Source: an uncultured Mediterranea sp. (GTDB taxonomy: Bacteria > Bacteroidota > Bacteroidia > Bacteroidales > Bacteroidaceae). From it: 64,000 nt of DNA. Numbering within the stretch: the stretch's first letter is position 1; each line of letters begins with the position of its first letter. Shown here one piece after another: positions 7,895 through 16,864 of the stretch. Under the pieces are notes generated by a model. It was not told the DNA's origin. It did no database searches and was given only the letters and a program-made list of their open reading frames with translations. The position numbers and the translations under genes are program-made. The stretch lies in contig CAMACX010000004.1 in the NCBI GenBank assembly GCA_945831575.1, positions 1 through 64,000 on the forward strand. The letters run 5' to 3'.

Positions 7895-7972
7895 TTAAAT
7901 GTGCAAGCAAATCAGTGAAAATAATGTCAAAATGTATATTTTGAAAATAAATATAAATGAACTGTTATGAAC

Positions 7973-8003
7973 TTGACGGAGTGTGTCAAATCTGCTACTT
8001 TTG
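7973..8003 (+). promoter_or_regulatory. promoter of the fimbrillin cluster
   Basis: TTGA, 19 bases, then TACTTTTG: a close match to the Bacteroidota -33/-7 consensus. The ATG of the first lipoprotein lies 33 bases further on. Confidence 0.65.
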
Positions 8004-8035
8004 TCAGCAAATTAATTACCAAATACACTTATGTT

Positions 8036-8971
8036 ATGAGGATTTTAGACAAAAGTACTTGTGTGAAGCTGTTGTTGGGATGTGCATCCATCGGGTGCGT
8101 CCTGCTCTCTGCAGCTTGTTCTTCGGGTTCGGGTAGCAGCGAACCTGATACTCCTAACCCTCCTGTCGTGGCGAAGGTGCCTATCCGCCTGAATGTGGGC
8201 ATGAAGAGCAATACCCGCGTCACTGATACTGCTTTTGAGCAAGGAGACAAAGTGGGCCTCTTTGTGGTCAACTACAGCGGTTCGACTGCGGGCACGTTGC
8301 AAGCCAGTGGCAATCACGCTGACAACGTGGCTTTTACCTATGACAGCCAATGGAAACCGGCCACCACCATCTATTGGAAGGATGAGACGACGCCGGCCGA
8401 CTTCTACCTCTACTATCCTTACGGCAGTGTAAGCAGCGTAGAGGCTCATCCCTTCAGCGTGAAGGCTGACCAGAGCACACTGGCCAACTACAAAGCCAGT
8501 GAATTCCTCTATGGCAAGAGCACCAAAGTGGCTCCTACCAGTGAGGCTGTCACCATTCAGGCAGCCCACCTCATGAGCTGTGCCGTCATCAAGTTGGCGG
8601 CAGGGAGCGGATTCACCGATGAGGGACTGGCGGCGGCTGAGGTGAGCGTCAAGCTCAACGGCTGCAAGCTGGAGGCCAGCATCAACCTGAAGGATGGCTC
8701 GCTGACAGCGACCGGCGAGGCGGCCACAATCACCCCCTTGAAGGAGGAGAATCAGTACAGGGCCTTGGTGGTACCCCAGCAGGTCAAGGCTGACAACTTC
8801 ATCACGGTGACAGTGGATGGCCGCGACTACAATCTGAAGAAGGATTTTACCTTCGTGAGCAAGACACGTCACACCTTCACCGTCACCCTGAGCAAGACGA
8901 GCAACGGCATCAACGTCAACGTCAGCGACTGGGCAGACGATGAGACCGACCAGGGTGGCACGGCTGAGTAG
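8036..8971 (+). CDS. fimbrillin-family (Mfa-like) lipoprotein
   Basis: A 311-residue predicted surface lipoprotein. The start MRILDKSTCVKLLLGCASIG was chosen because it gives a clean signal peptide with lipobox LSAAC (Cys about residue 24). The mature part has the Mfa-like/fimbrillin A-associated pattern: VTDTAFEQGDKVGLFVVNYS, YWKDETTPADFYLYYPY, an AHLMS core strand and FRALVVPQQ-like RALVVPQQVKADNF. Proteins of this type form or anchor fimbria-like surface fibres, or are secreted adhesin-like lipoproteins in Bacteroidales. It is the first of three related genes in a row. Confidence 0.88.
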   Translation: MRILDKSTCVKLLLGCASIGCVLLSAACSSGSGSSEPDTPNPPVVAKVPIRLNVGMKSNTRVTDTAFEQGDKVGLFVVNYSGSTAGTLQASGNHADNVAFTYDSQWKPATTIYWKDETTPADFYLYYPYGSVSSVEAHPFSVKADQSTLANYKASEFLYGKSTKVAPTSEAVTIQAAHLMSCAVIKLAAGSGFTDEGLAAAEVSVKLNGCKLEASINLKDGSLTATGEAATITPLKEENQYRALVVPQQVKADNFITVTVDGRDYNLKKDFTFVSKTRHTFTVTLSKTSNGINVNVSDWADDETDQGGTAE

Positions 8972-9045
8972 GCCATCAGAGCCGCTATGCACTATGCATT
9001 TAGACAGGTCTATACTTATTTTTATCTATATTATTATAAAGCATT

Positions 9046-12000
9046 ATGAAGAACAGATTTATGCAACATATACACGCAGGTTGGACGGTGCTCTCTGCGC
9101 TGCCTCTCCTGCTTGCTACGGGCTGTAGCGACGACTACGACTCAGGCGATAAGGGTGATGTGACCCAGGCTGGGCGCACGCGCATCGAGCTGGCTGGAGC
9201 GATTGACCAGGTGGCCGTGACCCGCGTCAACGACAACGGATTTGCCCATGGCGATGTCATCGGCGTCTATATCGTAGATTATGAGGGAAGCAATCCCGGT
9301 ACGCTCCAGAACAGCGGTAACCGGGGGGACAACGTGCGCCACACCTACGATGAGGCCAACAACAAATGGAGTTCGGCCTACGACCTCTACTGGAAAGACA
9401 AGAAGACGGCCATTGACGTCTATGGCTACTACCCCTGGGGACAACCCACCGAGGTGACGGCCTACGAACTTGAGGTGCAGAAGGACCAGAGCACAGAGGC
9501 AGCCGATGGCGAACTGGGAGGCTATGAGGCCAGTGACTTCCTGTGGGGAAAGGCCACCAATGTGGCCCCTACGGAGCAGGTCATCCGTCTGCCGATGAAG
9601 CACCGCATGAGCAGTGCCAAGGTGGTGCTGGCTGAAGGCAGCGGCTTTGCCGAGGGGGCTTGGGCCTCCCTCTCCAAGCAGGTGCTGGTCAAGAATGTCA
9701 AGCGCAATGCCCTCATCAATCTGCAGAGTGGTGAGGTGAAAGCCACGGGCGATGTCTCCGCCGGAGGTGTCATACCGTATAAGAAAGGAGAGGAATTTCG
9801 TGCCATCGTAGTGCCACAGCAGGTGGCTGCGGGCACTCCGCTCTTCGTCATCACCGTAGATGGCATCAACTACACCTTCAAGAAAGAGGAGGCCTTCAGC
9901 TACACCTCGGGCAAGATGCACACCTTCACCATCCGCGTGGATTACAAGGAGGCCACCGGCGACTACACCTTCACCCTGGCCGGTGAGAGCATCACCGCCT
10001 GGGAAAATGATGACGTGAGCCACGATGCCACGATGAAGGAGTACGTGGTGATTGAGTCAGAGGCAGGAAAGCTCAAAGAGGCCATTACCGCCGCAGGCAA
10101 GGATTACAAGAAGTTGAAGAATCTGAAGATTACTGGCGAGATCAATGCTAATGACTTCTATTTTATGCGCGATGAAATGGATGTTTTGCAGGCGTTGAAT
10201 CTGAAGGAGGTGAGAATCAAAGCAAGCGATTCAGAACCGATTTATAATCTTGATAACAAAGATGACCAGATTCCAAATTCCGCATTCTTCTATAATAACA
10301 GTATGACGGGCAAGACATCGCTTACCCGACTCGTTTTACCCGATATTTTGACATCCATTGGTGCCCGTGCTTTTTTCGGTTGCAAGAATCTGTCTGGTTC
10401 ACTTGTCATCCCTGAAGGAGTCGTAGATATACAGCAAAGCGCTTTTGCATATTGTACGTCATTGACTGGTACGCTTTCGTTGCCTTCTACATTAAAATAT
10501 TTAGGAAATGCTGGCAATGGAGAGGATACGGAAATTAGAGATGAGGGTATAGACTATTATGGCGGAGTCTTTGCTAGTTGCGGATTCGTATGTGAACTTC
10601 AATTGCCTGATGGTCTGGAACTAATCCGTGGCTATTGCTTTGACGGATGTACGGGACTTTATGGAGAACTGAGATTACCTGAAAAGCTTAGAAGATTAGG
10701 CCCGCGTGCATTCAATAGCTGCGTAAACCTGACAGGTTCTTTGACTATTCCGCAACAAATAACAGATATTCCTTCTGAAGCGTTTCATTACTGTGGCTTT
10801 AACGGCAATTTGCAGTTGCATGACGGCATTACAACCATTGCGAATGATGCCTTTTGTGGATGTCATTTTAAGGGAGAGTTGAAACTGCCGAAAAATCTTG
10901 CAGTGATAGCTGAGAGGGTGTTCGCTGGATGTGATTTTTCAGGTGAGTTGAAGCTTCCGGCTGGACTGACAACCATTGGTGCTAATGCGTTTGGCAGCTA
11001 TTATGATGGTAGCAATTGGCGCTTGATGGGCGTATTGGAGATTCCTGAAGGCGTGACAAGCATTGGCGAGGGAGCCTTTTATAATTGCCGGGGACTGGAA
11101 GGAGTAATTTTCCCCGAAGGGCTGGAGAATATCCGTAATGAGGCCTTCTTCCAGTGCTATGGCTTAGGCTCGATAGTCTCTAAGAGCTCGATTCCACCCG
11201 TTATTCTGGGTAATGCTTTCGACGGTGTGCCCAAGGACAACTTTACCCTTGAGGTGCCTGAATCGGCTATCGTACACTACCAGACGGCTACGGGCTGGAT
11301 GGACTTCAAGCGTATCGCCGCCCACCATGAGCTGGTGTGCCGGCCCTCTGTGGCCAACGCCATCAATACCGAACACAAGCAGACCCTCGTGCTCAATGCC
11401 GAGGGCGACTGGGAGGTGGAGAGCATGCCTGACTGGTGCTCGCTGTCACAGACCAGCGGCAGTCAGAAGACGGAGCTCACCCTCACCATCCAGGCTATGG
11501 CCCAAGGTTCGGCCAACCGCGAGGGCGAGATTGTCTTCAAGCTGAAGAATAAGGATTACAGCCACAAGTGCCGCGTGAAGCAGTATGACTACAGCTATGG
11601 CGAGGATGAGATCATCACGCTGCAGCGGGCCACCAAGGGCAACCGCGGAGGCATCAACCTCGTCTTCCTGGGTGATGGATTTGACGGCAAGGACATCAGC
11701 GAAGGCAAGTACATGCAGGCTATGCAGATGCAGGTGGAGAACTTCTTCGGCATTGAGCCTTACAAGAGCTACCGCGACTACTTCAACGTGCATACCGCCA
11801 TTGCCCTCTCGCCTGAGACCGGCATCGGCACGGTCAACTCCATCCGCTACAGCCGCTTTGAGACCACCTTCGCCGGTGGGGTGGGGCTGAAGGCCGACTA
11901 CGATGCTGTCTTTGACTATGCCCTCCGCATCCCCGAGGTGACGGCTGACAACCTCAATGAGACGCTCATCATCATTGTGCCCAACAGCACCGACTACGGT

Positions 12001-12597
12001 GGCATCTGCCAGATGTGGGCTGAAGGTGCGGCCATTGCCTTCTGTCCGATGAGCACCTACGGCTATCCGTTCGACACCCGTGGTGTCATCCAGCATGAGG
12101 CCGGCGGACATGGGTTTGGCAAACTGGGCGATGAGTACATCTACCACAACGCCTTCATCGACTTCTGCGACTGCACCTGCTGCGGCCACGTATTCGAGTT
12201 GCAGGGCTGCTTCTCGCTGGGGTGGTTTGAGAACCTCTCCCTCACGGGCAAGATGCACGAGGTGCCCTGGAGCCACCTCATCTTTGACGACCGCTACAGC
12301 GACATCGTGGACATCTACGAGGGTGGCTACATGCACACCCGTGGCGTGTTCCGCTCCGAGCAGAACAGCTGCATGAACAATGACATCCCTTACTACAGCA
12401 CCATCAGCCGCGAGAGCATCGTGAAGCGCATCAAGCGCTATGCCGGCGAGACCTACAGCTTTGAGGAGTTTGTGGCCAACGACAAGCGCGATGCAGGCGC
12501 TACGACCCGCAGCCTCGACGTAGAGGTGTCAGGCCGGCAGATGCACAGCTTCCAGCATTCGCCCGTACTGCATAAGGGATCACCCCTGAAGAGATAA
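9046..12597 (+). CDS. fimbrillin-like / BspA repeat / BACON-like / M64 peptidase fusion lipoprotein
   Basis: A 1183-residue predicted surface lipoprotein (lipobox LATGC near residue 27). Domains in order: an Mfa/fimbrillin-like region (about 40-325); roughly nine BspA-type LRR_5 repeats (about 355-760) with the LTSIGARAFFGCKNL pattern; a BACON-like beta module (about 763-848, GDWEVESMPDWCSLSQTSG); and an M64 peptidase domain (about 853-1150). The M64 zinc region is HEAGGHGFGKLGDEY, from His1017. M64 contains IgA-cleaving metallopeptidases and related enzymes of gut Bacteroides. A cysteine cluster (CDCTCCGHVFELQGC) follows the active site. The repeat block is clearly lower in GC than both flanks, which suggests domain shuffling. 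Confidence 0.9.
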   Translation: MKNRFMQHIHAGWTVLSALPLLLATGCSDDYDSGDKGDVTQAGRTRIELAGAIDQVAVTRVNDNGFAHGDVIGVYIVDYEGSNPGTLQNSGNRGDNVRHTYDEANNKWSSAYDLYWKDKKTAIDVYGYYPWGQPTEVTAYELEVQKDQSTEAADGELGGYEASDFLWGKATNVAPTEQVIRLPMKHRMSSAKVVLAEGSGFAEGAWASLSKQVLVKNVKRNALINLQSGEVKATGDVSAGGVIPYKKGEEFRAIVVPQQVAAGTPLFVITVDGINYTFKKEEAFSYTSGKMHTFTIRVDYKEATGDYTFTLAGESITAWENDDVSHDATMKEYVVIESEAGKLKEAITAAGKDYKKLKNLKITGEINANDFYFMRDEMDVLQALNLKEVRIKASDSEPIYNLDNKDDQIPNSAFFYNNSMTGKTSLTRLVLPDILTSIGARAFFGCKNLSGSLVIPEGVVDIQQSAFAYCTSLTGTLSLPSTLKYLGNAGNGEDTEIRDEGIDYYGGVFASCGFVCELQLPDGLELIRGYCFDGCTGLYGELRLPEKLRRLGPRAFNSCVNLTGSLTIPQQITDIPSEAFHYCGFNGNLQLHDGITTIANDAFCGCHFKGELKLPKNLAVIAERVFAGCDFSGELKLPAGLTTIGANAFGSYYDGSNWRLMGVLEIPEGVTSIGEGAFYNCRGLEGVIFPEGLENIRNEAFFQCYGLGSIVSKSSIPPVILGNAFDGVPKDNFTLEVPESAIVHYQTATGWMDFKRIAAHHELVCRPSVANAINTEHKQTLVLNAEGDWEVESMPDWCSLSQTSGSQKTELTLTIQAMAQGSANREGEIVFKLKNKDYSHKCRVKQYDYSYGEDEIITLQRATKGNRGGINLVFLGDGFDGKDISEGKYMQAMQMQVENFFGIEPYKSYRDYFNVHTAIALSPETGIGTVNSIRYSRFETTFAGGVGLKADYDAVFDYALRIPEVTADNLNETLIIIVPNSTDYGGICQMWAEGAAIAFCPMSTYGYPFDTRGVIQHEAGGHGFGKLGDEYIYHNAFIDFCDCTCCGHVFELQGCFSLGWFENLSLTGKMHEVPWSHLIFDDRYSDIVDIYEGGYMHTRGVFRSEQNSCMNNDIPYYSTISRESIVKRIKRYAGETYSFEEFVANDKRDAGATTRSLDVEVSGRQMHSFQHSPVLHKGSPLKR

Positions 12598-12636
12598 CTA
12601 CCCTATGTGTAACGACTCAACTATCTGATAAAAAAT

Positions 12637-13518
12637 ATGAGATACAATAGCATACAAACGATAGGCGCAGGACTGCTGACGGTGGTCCTCGCCACACTAT
12701 CCGCTTGCAGTTCGCACGAAGCAGGCGAGCTGCTGGATGAGGCCGTGATGCGCTTCACGATGAGCCATCCGAGTCAGCAGACGGCCACCACCCGTGTCAC
12801 TGATACCGCCTTTGAAACGGGCGACCGTGTAGGACTCTTCCTCACCACGGCCGGTACTGCGCTCGAAGTATCGGGCAACTACGTCAACAACGCTCCATTG
12901 ACCTGCAATGCCTCGCAATGGGATGCTGACAAACCCATCTATTGGAATGAGGGCACTTACGATGCCTTTGCCTATTACCCTTATAGCGACGCAGTAGGGT
13001 CGGTGGATGACTACCCCTTCCAGGTGGCACTTGACCAGCAGGGGAGCGGCTACGCCGAGAGCGACTTCCTCTTTGCCCAGTCGAAGGGGATTACCGCCTC
13101 CGCTTCACCCGTGACGTTGCAGTTTGCCCACCGCATGAGCCGCCTCCTCATCAAGCTGGTGAAGAGCGAGGATTACGAGGGCGAACTGCCCGACGAGGCT
13201 GAGGTCATCCTGCACAACACCGTGCCCTCAGCCACGATTGACCTGAGTGTGGGGATGGTGACGCGCGACACGCACGGCACGCGTCAGAGCATCCGTTGCA
13301 AGAGCCTGGGCAACCACAAATATACCGCCATCGTGGTGCCCCAGCGCATCGACAACCGGATGCCTCTGGTGGAGGTCATCATGAAGGGGGTATCTTACCT
13401 CTACGAGTCGAAGTTCCTCTTCAAGCCGGGTGTGCAGCACATGGTGCAGCTGGCCATCTCGCAGAATCCTGACCAACTCAAGATTGAGATTGGCGGTGAG
13501 GTGGAGAACTGGGATTGA
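12637..13518 (+). CDS. fimbrillin-family (Mfa-like) lipoprotein
   Basis: A 293-residue predicted lipoprotein, start MRYNSIQTIGAGLLTVV, lipobox LSAC near residue 25. It shares VTDTAFETGDRVGLFLTTAG, a YWNEGTYDAFAYYPY segment and YTAIVVPQRIDNRMPL with the two preceding proteins, so all three belong to one family. It starts 39 bases after the M64 fusion and is likely co-transcribed. No enzymatic domain is attached. It could be a fibre subunit or a partner of the fusion protein. Confidence 0.88.
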   Translation: MRYNSIQTIGAGLLTVVLATLSACSSHEAGELLDEAVMRFTMSHPSQQTATTRVTDTAFETGDRVGLFLTTAGTALEVSGNYVNNAPLTCNASQWDADKPIYWNEGTYDAFAYYPYSDAVGSVDDYPFQVALDQQGSGYAESDFLFAQSKGITASASPVTLQFAHRMSRLLIKLVKSEDYEGELPDEAEVILHNTVPSATIDLSVGMVTRDTHGTRQSIRCKSLGNHKYTAIVVPQRIDNRMPLVEVIMKGVSYLYESKFLFKPGVQHMVQLAISQNPDQLKIEIGGEVENWD

Positions 13519-13624
13519 GCTGTTCTGGCAAAAGATAGCGCTATTCTGGCAAAAATATGAGGTCTATTTCAACAAAAGGCAGGACTATTTCAATAAATGG
13601 CATGGCCGTTTCAACAAAATAGGC

Positions 13625-13632
13625 TATTTTTG
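13625..13632 (+). promoter_or_regulatory. putative -7 element of the WG-repeat gene
   Basis: TATTTTTG fits TAnnTTTG. It lies in a short spacer made of degenerate (CTATTTCAACAAAA)-like repeats (13550-13625). A small hairpin GCGAC-CTGAC-GTCGC follows at 13644-13658, before the ATG. Confidence 0.5.
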
Positions 13633-13673
13633 CACTGCAAAATGCGACCTGACGTCGCACAGGTAATGAAAGG

Positions 13674-15542
13674 ATGAAGTGGTACACCTATCTGACGGTG
13701 CTCCTGATGCTCACCGCATGCCGAGGCACGGATGAGTGGTTAGAGGGGTTTGCCTATCGTGGTCAGCACGAGGAGGGGTGGGGGATTGTAGCTATTGACG
13801 GGACGGTAATCCTCCCGTCAGGCACGCTCCCCTACGCCCCTTCGGCGCTGGTCCACGGCCGCTTCACCTTACCCGACTCTGCGGGCTACTTGCAGCTCTA
13901 CGATGTGGCTCAACCTCAGCAGCCTGTCACGCGCCGGCGGTTTGCCCAGGTAGGCTACTTCTTTGAGGAGGTGACTTTGGCGCAGGAGCTTCCCGGCTCG
14001 CCCCTGATGCTGATTGACCGCCAGGGACAGACGGTCAAGATGCTGCACCGGGTGGGCTCCTATGAGGTGGTGTGGGCACACAACTTCAGCGAAGGCCGCG
14101 CCCTGGTGGCCACCTCACAAGGGAAATATGGCTACCTCGATACCCGGGGCGAATGGGCTGTGCCCCCCGTCTATGACCGTGCGTTCGACTTTGCCGAAGG
14201 CGTGGCCTTGGTGGGTACCTCCAACATGGAGGGAGAGATGGCCTATCGCTGCATCGACCCTGATGGCCGTACCGTCTGCGCCATCATGACCTCGGAAAGC
14301 CTGCTCTATCCCCCCTTCAGTGACGGATGGCTCGCCTTCCGCAACCTGAGCAACGGGCAGTGTGGGTACATTGACCGCACGGGGCTGCCGGTGGTCTGCC
14401 TGCCAGACGAGGTGACCGCTGTGCATCCCCTGCATGATGGGGTGGCCGTGGTCGCTACGCAGCAGGGGAAGGGACTGATGAATGCAGAGGAACAATGGCT
14501 TATCCCCGCATCCCACCCCGACCTGAGATGGCTCGGCAGTCAGCGTGTGGCACTCCGTTCGGCGGATGGATGGAGGCTCCATGATGCTTATGGCGAGGCA
14601 ATGAGCGAGGTCTGCTATGATACCATCGGCACCTATTATGCCGCAGGCAAGGCTGTGGCGCGTATCGGCGGTCGCTCGGCCTGGGTACCCCTGTCGGGCG
14701 ATACCACGCAGGTGATGTGGATGGAGACCCTGCTGGAGGACCCTGAGGCCAACCGCCTCTATCCGCAATGCTTCAGTCAGTCCGCCGGAACCCCTTCTCA
14801 TCAAGGGGCTGCTGCGGGGACGGAGCCTCTTCTTGGGCAGACCTCTGCTGCGGGGACGGATTCTCGTCCTGGGCAGGCACTTGCTGCCGGGACGGATCCT
14901 CGCCCTGGGCAGGCAGTCGAGGCCCGTGGCACCTCGCGTCTGCAACGCCCATCCTCTCTGCGTCCGGATGAGTGGAAACGGATAGGAGAGGGCAGTCCCT
15001 TCTTTGAAGAGGCTAAGCAGGTGGCAGCCGGCAAACTGGAGGAGAAGGATGCCGCGCACCGGCGGTTGATACTCAACTATGTGGAGCACTTGCGTTCAGC
15101 CTACATCACGAAGGACATCGACTTCCTGGAGCAACTCTTCAGCGAACAGGCCTTGATCATTGTAGGTACGGTGATCCGCTCGGGCGAGACAGCCCGCGAC
15201 TACCTCTCGCCTGCACAGGTCGTCTATAATGTGAACAACAAGAAGGAGTACCTGCGCCGCCTGCGTCTGGTCTTTAAGGCCAACCTGCACATTGAGTTGG
15301 ACTTCAGTAGATTCCGCATCCTGAGGCACCCCACCATACCGGGAATCTACGGTGTAAGCCTCCTTCAGGGTTATCGCTCTGACCACTATTCCGACGAGGG
15401 TTTCCTCTTCTTGCTGTGGGATTTTCGTGATGAGGCCATGCCTCAGATTCATGTCCGCACCTGGCAACCTGTTCCGATTACTCCTGATAGCCTTTGGCTA
15501 GAAAACGAGACATTTGGCCTGGGAGACTTTAATTTACAGTAA
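13674..15542 (+). CDS. WG-repeat lipoprotein with C-terminal NTF2-like region
   Basis: A 622-residue predicted lipoprotein (lipobox LTAC, Cys near residue 16). Residues about 20-350 hold WG/KWG-type beta repeats, for example GKYGYLDTRGEWAVPPVYD and QGKGLMNAEEQWLIP. Residues 380-415 are three copies of a 12-residue unit (AAGTDSRPGQAL-like) encoded by a 36-bp tandem repeat. The C-terminal 170 residues (LNYVEHLRSAYITKDIDFLE onward) resemble an NTF2/SnoaL-like domain seen in Bacteroidota lipoproteins. No catalytic residues are recognised. It is followed by an outer-membrane-like protein and an Fn3/BspA lipoprotein on the same strand. Confidence 0.8.
   Translation: MKWYTYLTVLLMLTACRGTDEWLEGFAYRGQHEEGWGIVAIDGTVILPSGTLPYAPSALVHGRFTLPDSAGYLQLYDVAQPQQPVTRRRFAQVGYFFEEVTLAQELPGSPLMLIDRQGQTVKMLHRVGSYEVVWAHNFSEGRALVATSQGKYGYLDTRGEWAVPPVYDRAFDFAEGVALVGTSNMEGEMAYRCIDPDGRTVCAIMTSESLLYPPFSDGWLAFRNLSNGQCGYIDRTGLPVVCLPDEVTAVHPLHDGVAVVATQQGKGLMNAEEQWLIPASHPDLRWLGSQRVALRSADGWRLHDAYGEAMSEVCYDTIGTYYAAGKAVARIGGRSAWVPLSGDTTQVMWMETLLEDPEANRLYPQCFSQSAGTPSHQGAAAGTEPLLGQTSAAGTDSRPGQALAAGTDPRPGQAVEARGTSRLQRPSSLRPDEWKRIGEGSPFFEEAKQVAAGKLEEKDAAHRRLILNYVEHLRSAYITKDIDFLEQLFSEQALIIVGTVIRSGETARDYLSPAQVVYNVNNKKEYLRRLRLVFKANLHIELDFSRFRILRHPTIPGIYGVSLLQGYRSDHYSDEGFLFLLWDFRDEAMPQIHVRTWQPVPITPDSLWLENETFGLGDFNLQ
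14811..14918. repeat. 36-bp in-frame minisatellite, three units
   Basis: Units begin at 14811, 14847 and 14883 and encode AAGTEPLLGQTS, AAGTDSRPGQAL and AAGTDPRPGQAV. The repeat lies in the linker between the WG repeats and the C-terminal domain, so copy changes would keep the frame. Confidence 0.9.
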
Positions 15543-15544
15543 AA

Positions 15545-15650
15545 GGTATTTATTTACAGTCAGGAAATCATATTTATAAGGAATTTATTTATAGTCAGGA
15601 AATCATATTTATAAGGAATTTATTTATAGTCAGGAAATCATAATTTATAA
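15545..15650. repeat. 35-bp tandem repeat, three units, in a 5' untranslated region
   Basis: Units start at 15545, 15580 and 15615 (35, 35 and 36 bases) and contain TTTATTTATAGTCAGGAAAT. The array fills the gap between the WG-repeat gene and the next gene, and it ends directly against a strong AGGAGG ribosome-binding site. Confidence 0.9.
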
Positions 15651-15664
15651 AGGAGGAAGTGACG

Positions 15665-16762
15665 ATGAATGACATGACCCAACGAAGAAACATCTGCTCG
15701 GTCCACACGCTGCCCGGTGCGCCTTTGCTGCGTGTGCCTTTGCTGCGTGCGCTTCTGGGGCGTGCGCCTTTGCTGCGTGTGCTGCTGGGGCGTGCGCCTT
15801 TGCTGCGTGTGCTGCTGCTGAGTGTGCTGCTGTTCTGGGCCTTCCTTCCGGCTGCGGGGCAGCAGTTTAGTGTGCGCTCGTTTCGCCTGCTGCCCAACGA
15901 CATCTCTGCTTATATCCACCCCGTGATGGACCTCAATGAGGAGGCCTGTGCCTTGATTAAGGTGGTGTGCGAGAGCGACTTTGCCTTCTCTACGCCGCTG
16001 GGTATCGTCAAGCGGAGCAACGAGGTGGGTGAGGTGTGGCTCTACGTACCCTCCGCCACGCGGCTTCTCACCTTGAAGCATCCCCGTTGGGGCGTGGTGC
16101 GCGACTACCGTCTGCCCCTCCGCCTGGAGTCCCGCATGACCTACGAACTGACCCTGCATCTGCCTGCTGCTCCTGCTCCCTCCTATATGCCCAAGCTGCA
16201 TACCCAGCTCCCTCCGCTCTTCCGGCCTCAGGGCAGAGCGCGGATGGTGACAGCGTGGACCCCTCCGGTGGGCCGTCGGCGCAAGGAGCCGCTCAGCTAC
16301 CTGTTGATGGCTGAGATGGGTCTGGGTGGTGACTACCCGACGTGGGGCTTGCGGGCTGGCGTGATGAGGCGTTGGGGCCTCTATCTCATGGGGCGATGGG
16401 ATCTTCGTGCCGTGGGTGAGACCACCGAAAGCTGCAATAAGGAGGGCCAGCTGCTGGGCAGTGGGTCCACACCCTATTACACGGGCCAGGTGGAGTCACG
16501 CCGCTACCTGGCTACTGCCGGTGCCTTGTGGCGCATGGTGGATGAGTGGTGCCTCTTTGGCGGTGTGGGCTATGGCAGCTACCTGCTGGCCTGGCAACGT
16601 GCAGAGGGTAACCTGGTCAAGAACGAGGGGCATTCTGCGCAAGGTGTTGCTGCCGAACTGGGTGTGCTCTACCGCTTGCGCCACCTGACCTTGTCTGCCG
16701 GTGTCAACGCAATCCAGATGTCCCAATGGGAGGCCACCCTCGGTGTGGGTCTCCGCTTCTAA
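15665..16762 (+). CDS. predicted outer-membrane/secreted protein of unknown function
   Basis: A 365-residue protein. The ATG at 15665 is preferred to a GTG at 15659 because AGGAGG at 15651-15656 lies eight bases upstream. The N-terminal export region is unusual: an in-frame 30-bp repeat encodes RAPLLRVLLG-like units before AFLPAAGQQF, the likely cleavage site. The mature part has an early beta-rich region and a C-terminal half with amphipathic strands (GLRAGVMRRWGLYLMGRWDL, LTLSAGVNAIQMS) ending in GVGLRF. A terminal aromatic residue is typical of beta-barrel proteins. I infer an outer-membrane location. The family is not recognised. Confidence 0.7.
   Translation: MNDMTQRRNICSVHTLPGAPLLRVPLLRALLGRAPLLRVLLGRAPLLRVLLLSVLLFWAFLPAAGQQFSVRSFRLLPNDISAYIHPVMDLNEEACALIKVVCESDFAFSTPLGIVKRSNEVGEVWLYVPSATRLLTLKHPRWGVVRDYRLPLRLESRMTYELTLHLPAAPAPSYMPKLHTQLPPLFRPQGRARMVTAWTPPVGRRRKEPLSYLLMAEMGLGGDYPTWGLRAGVMRRWGLYLMGRWDLRAVGETTESCNKEGQLLGSGSTPYYTGQVESRRYLATAGALWRMVDEWCLFGGVGYGSYLLAWQRAEGNLVKNEGHSAQGVAAELGVLYRLRHLTLSAGVNAIQMSQWEATLGVGLRF
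15731..15820. repeat. 30-bp in-frame minisatellite in an export signal, three units
   Basis: Units begin at 15731, 15761 and 15791 (the last two nearly identical), with a half unit before them. Each encodes ten residues of the RAPLLRVLLG type, so the length of the hydrophobic N-terminus depends on copy number. Confidence 0.9.
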
Positions 16763-16864
16763 TCCTGTCCGCTGATGAAGACGATCAATCAATACCTGAT
16801 GATGAAGATGATCAATCAATACCTGATGAAGAGATGCCCTGAGAACAGCTTCTGTAAGGGCTGG

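Noticed and set aside
7670-7918. Plus-strand frame of 82 codons with Cys and Gly repeats
   Set aside because: The minus strand shows a better coding pattern with a terminator behind it. The Cys/Gly run is the shadow of its TKAxPA repeats.
15545-15650. Possible CRISPR array
   Set aside because: Units are contiguous without unique spacers and there are no cas genes. The same holds for the 22-bp arrays at 1380 and 32916.
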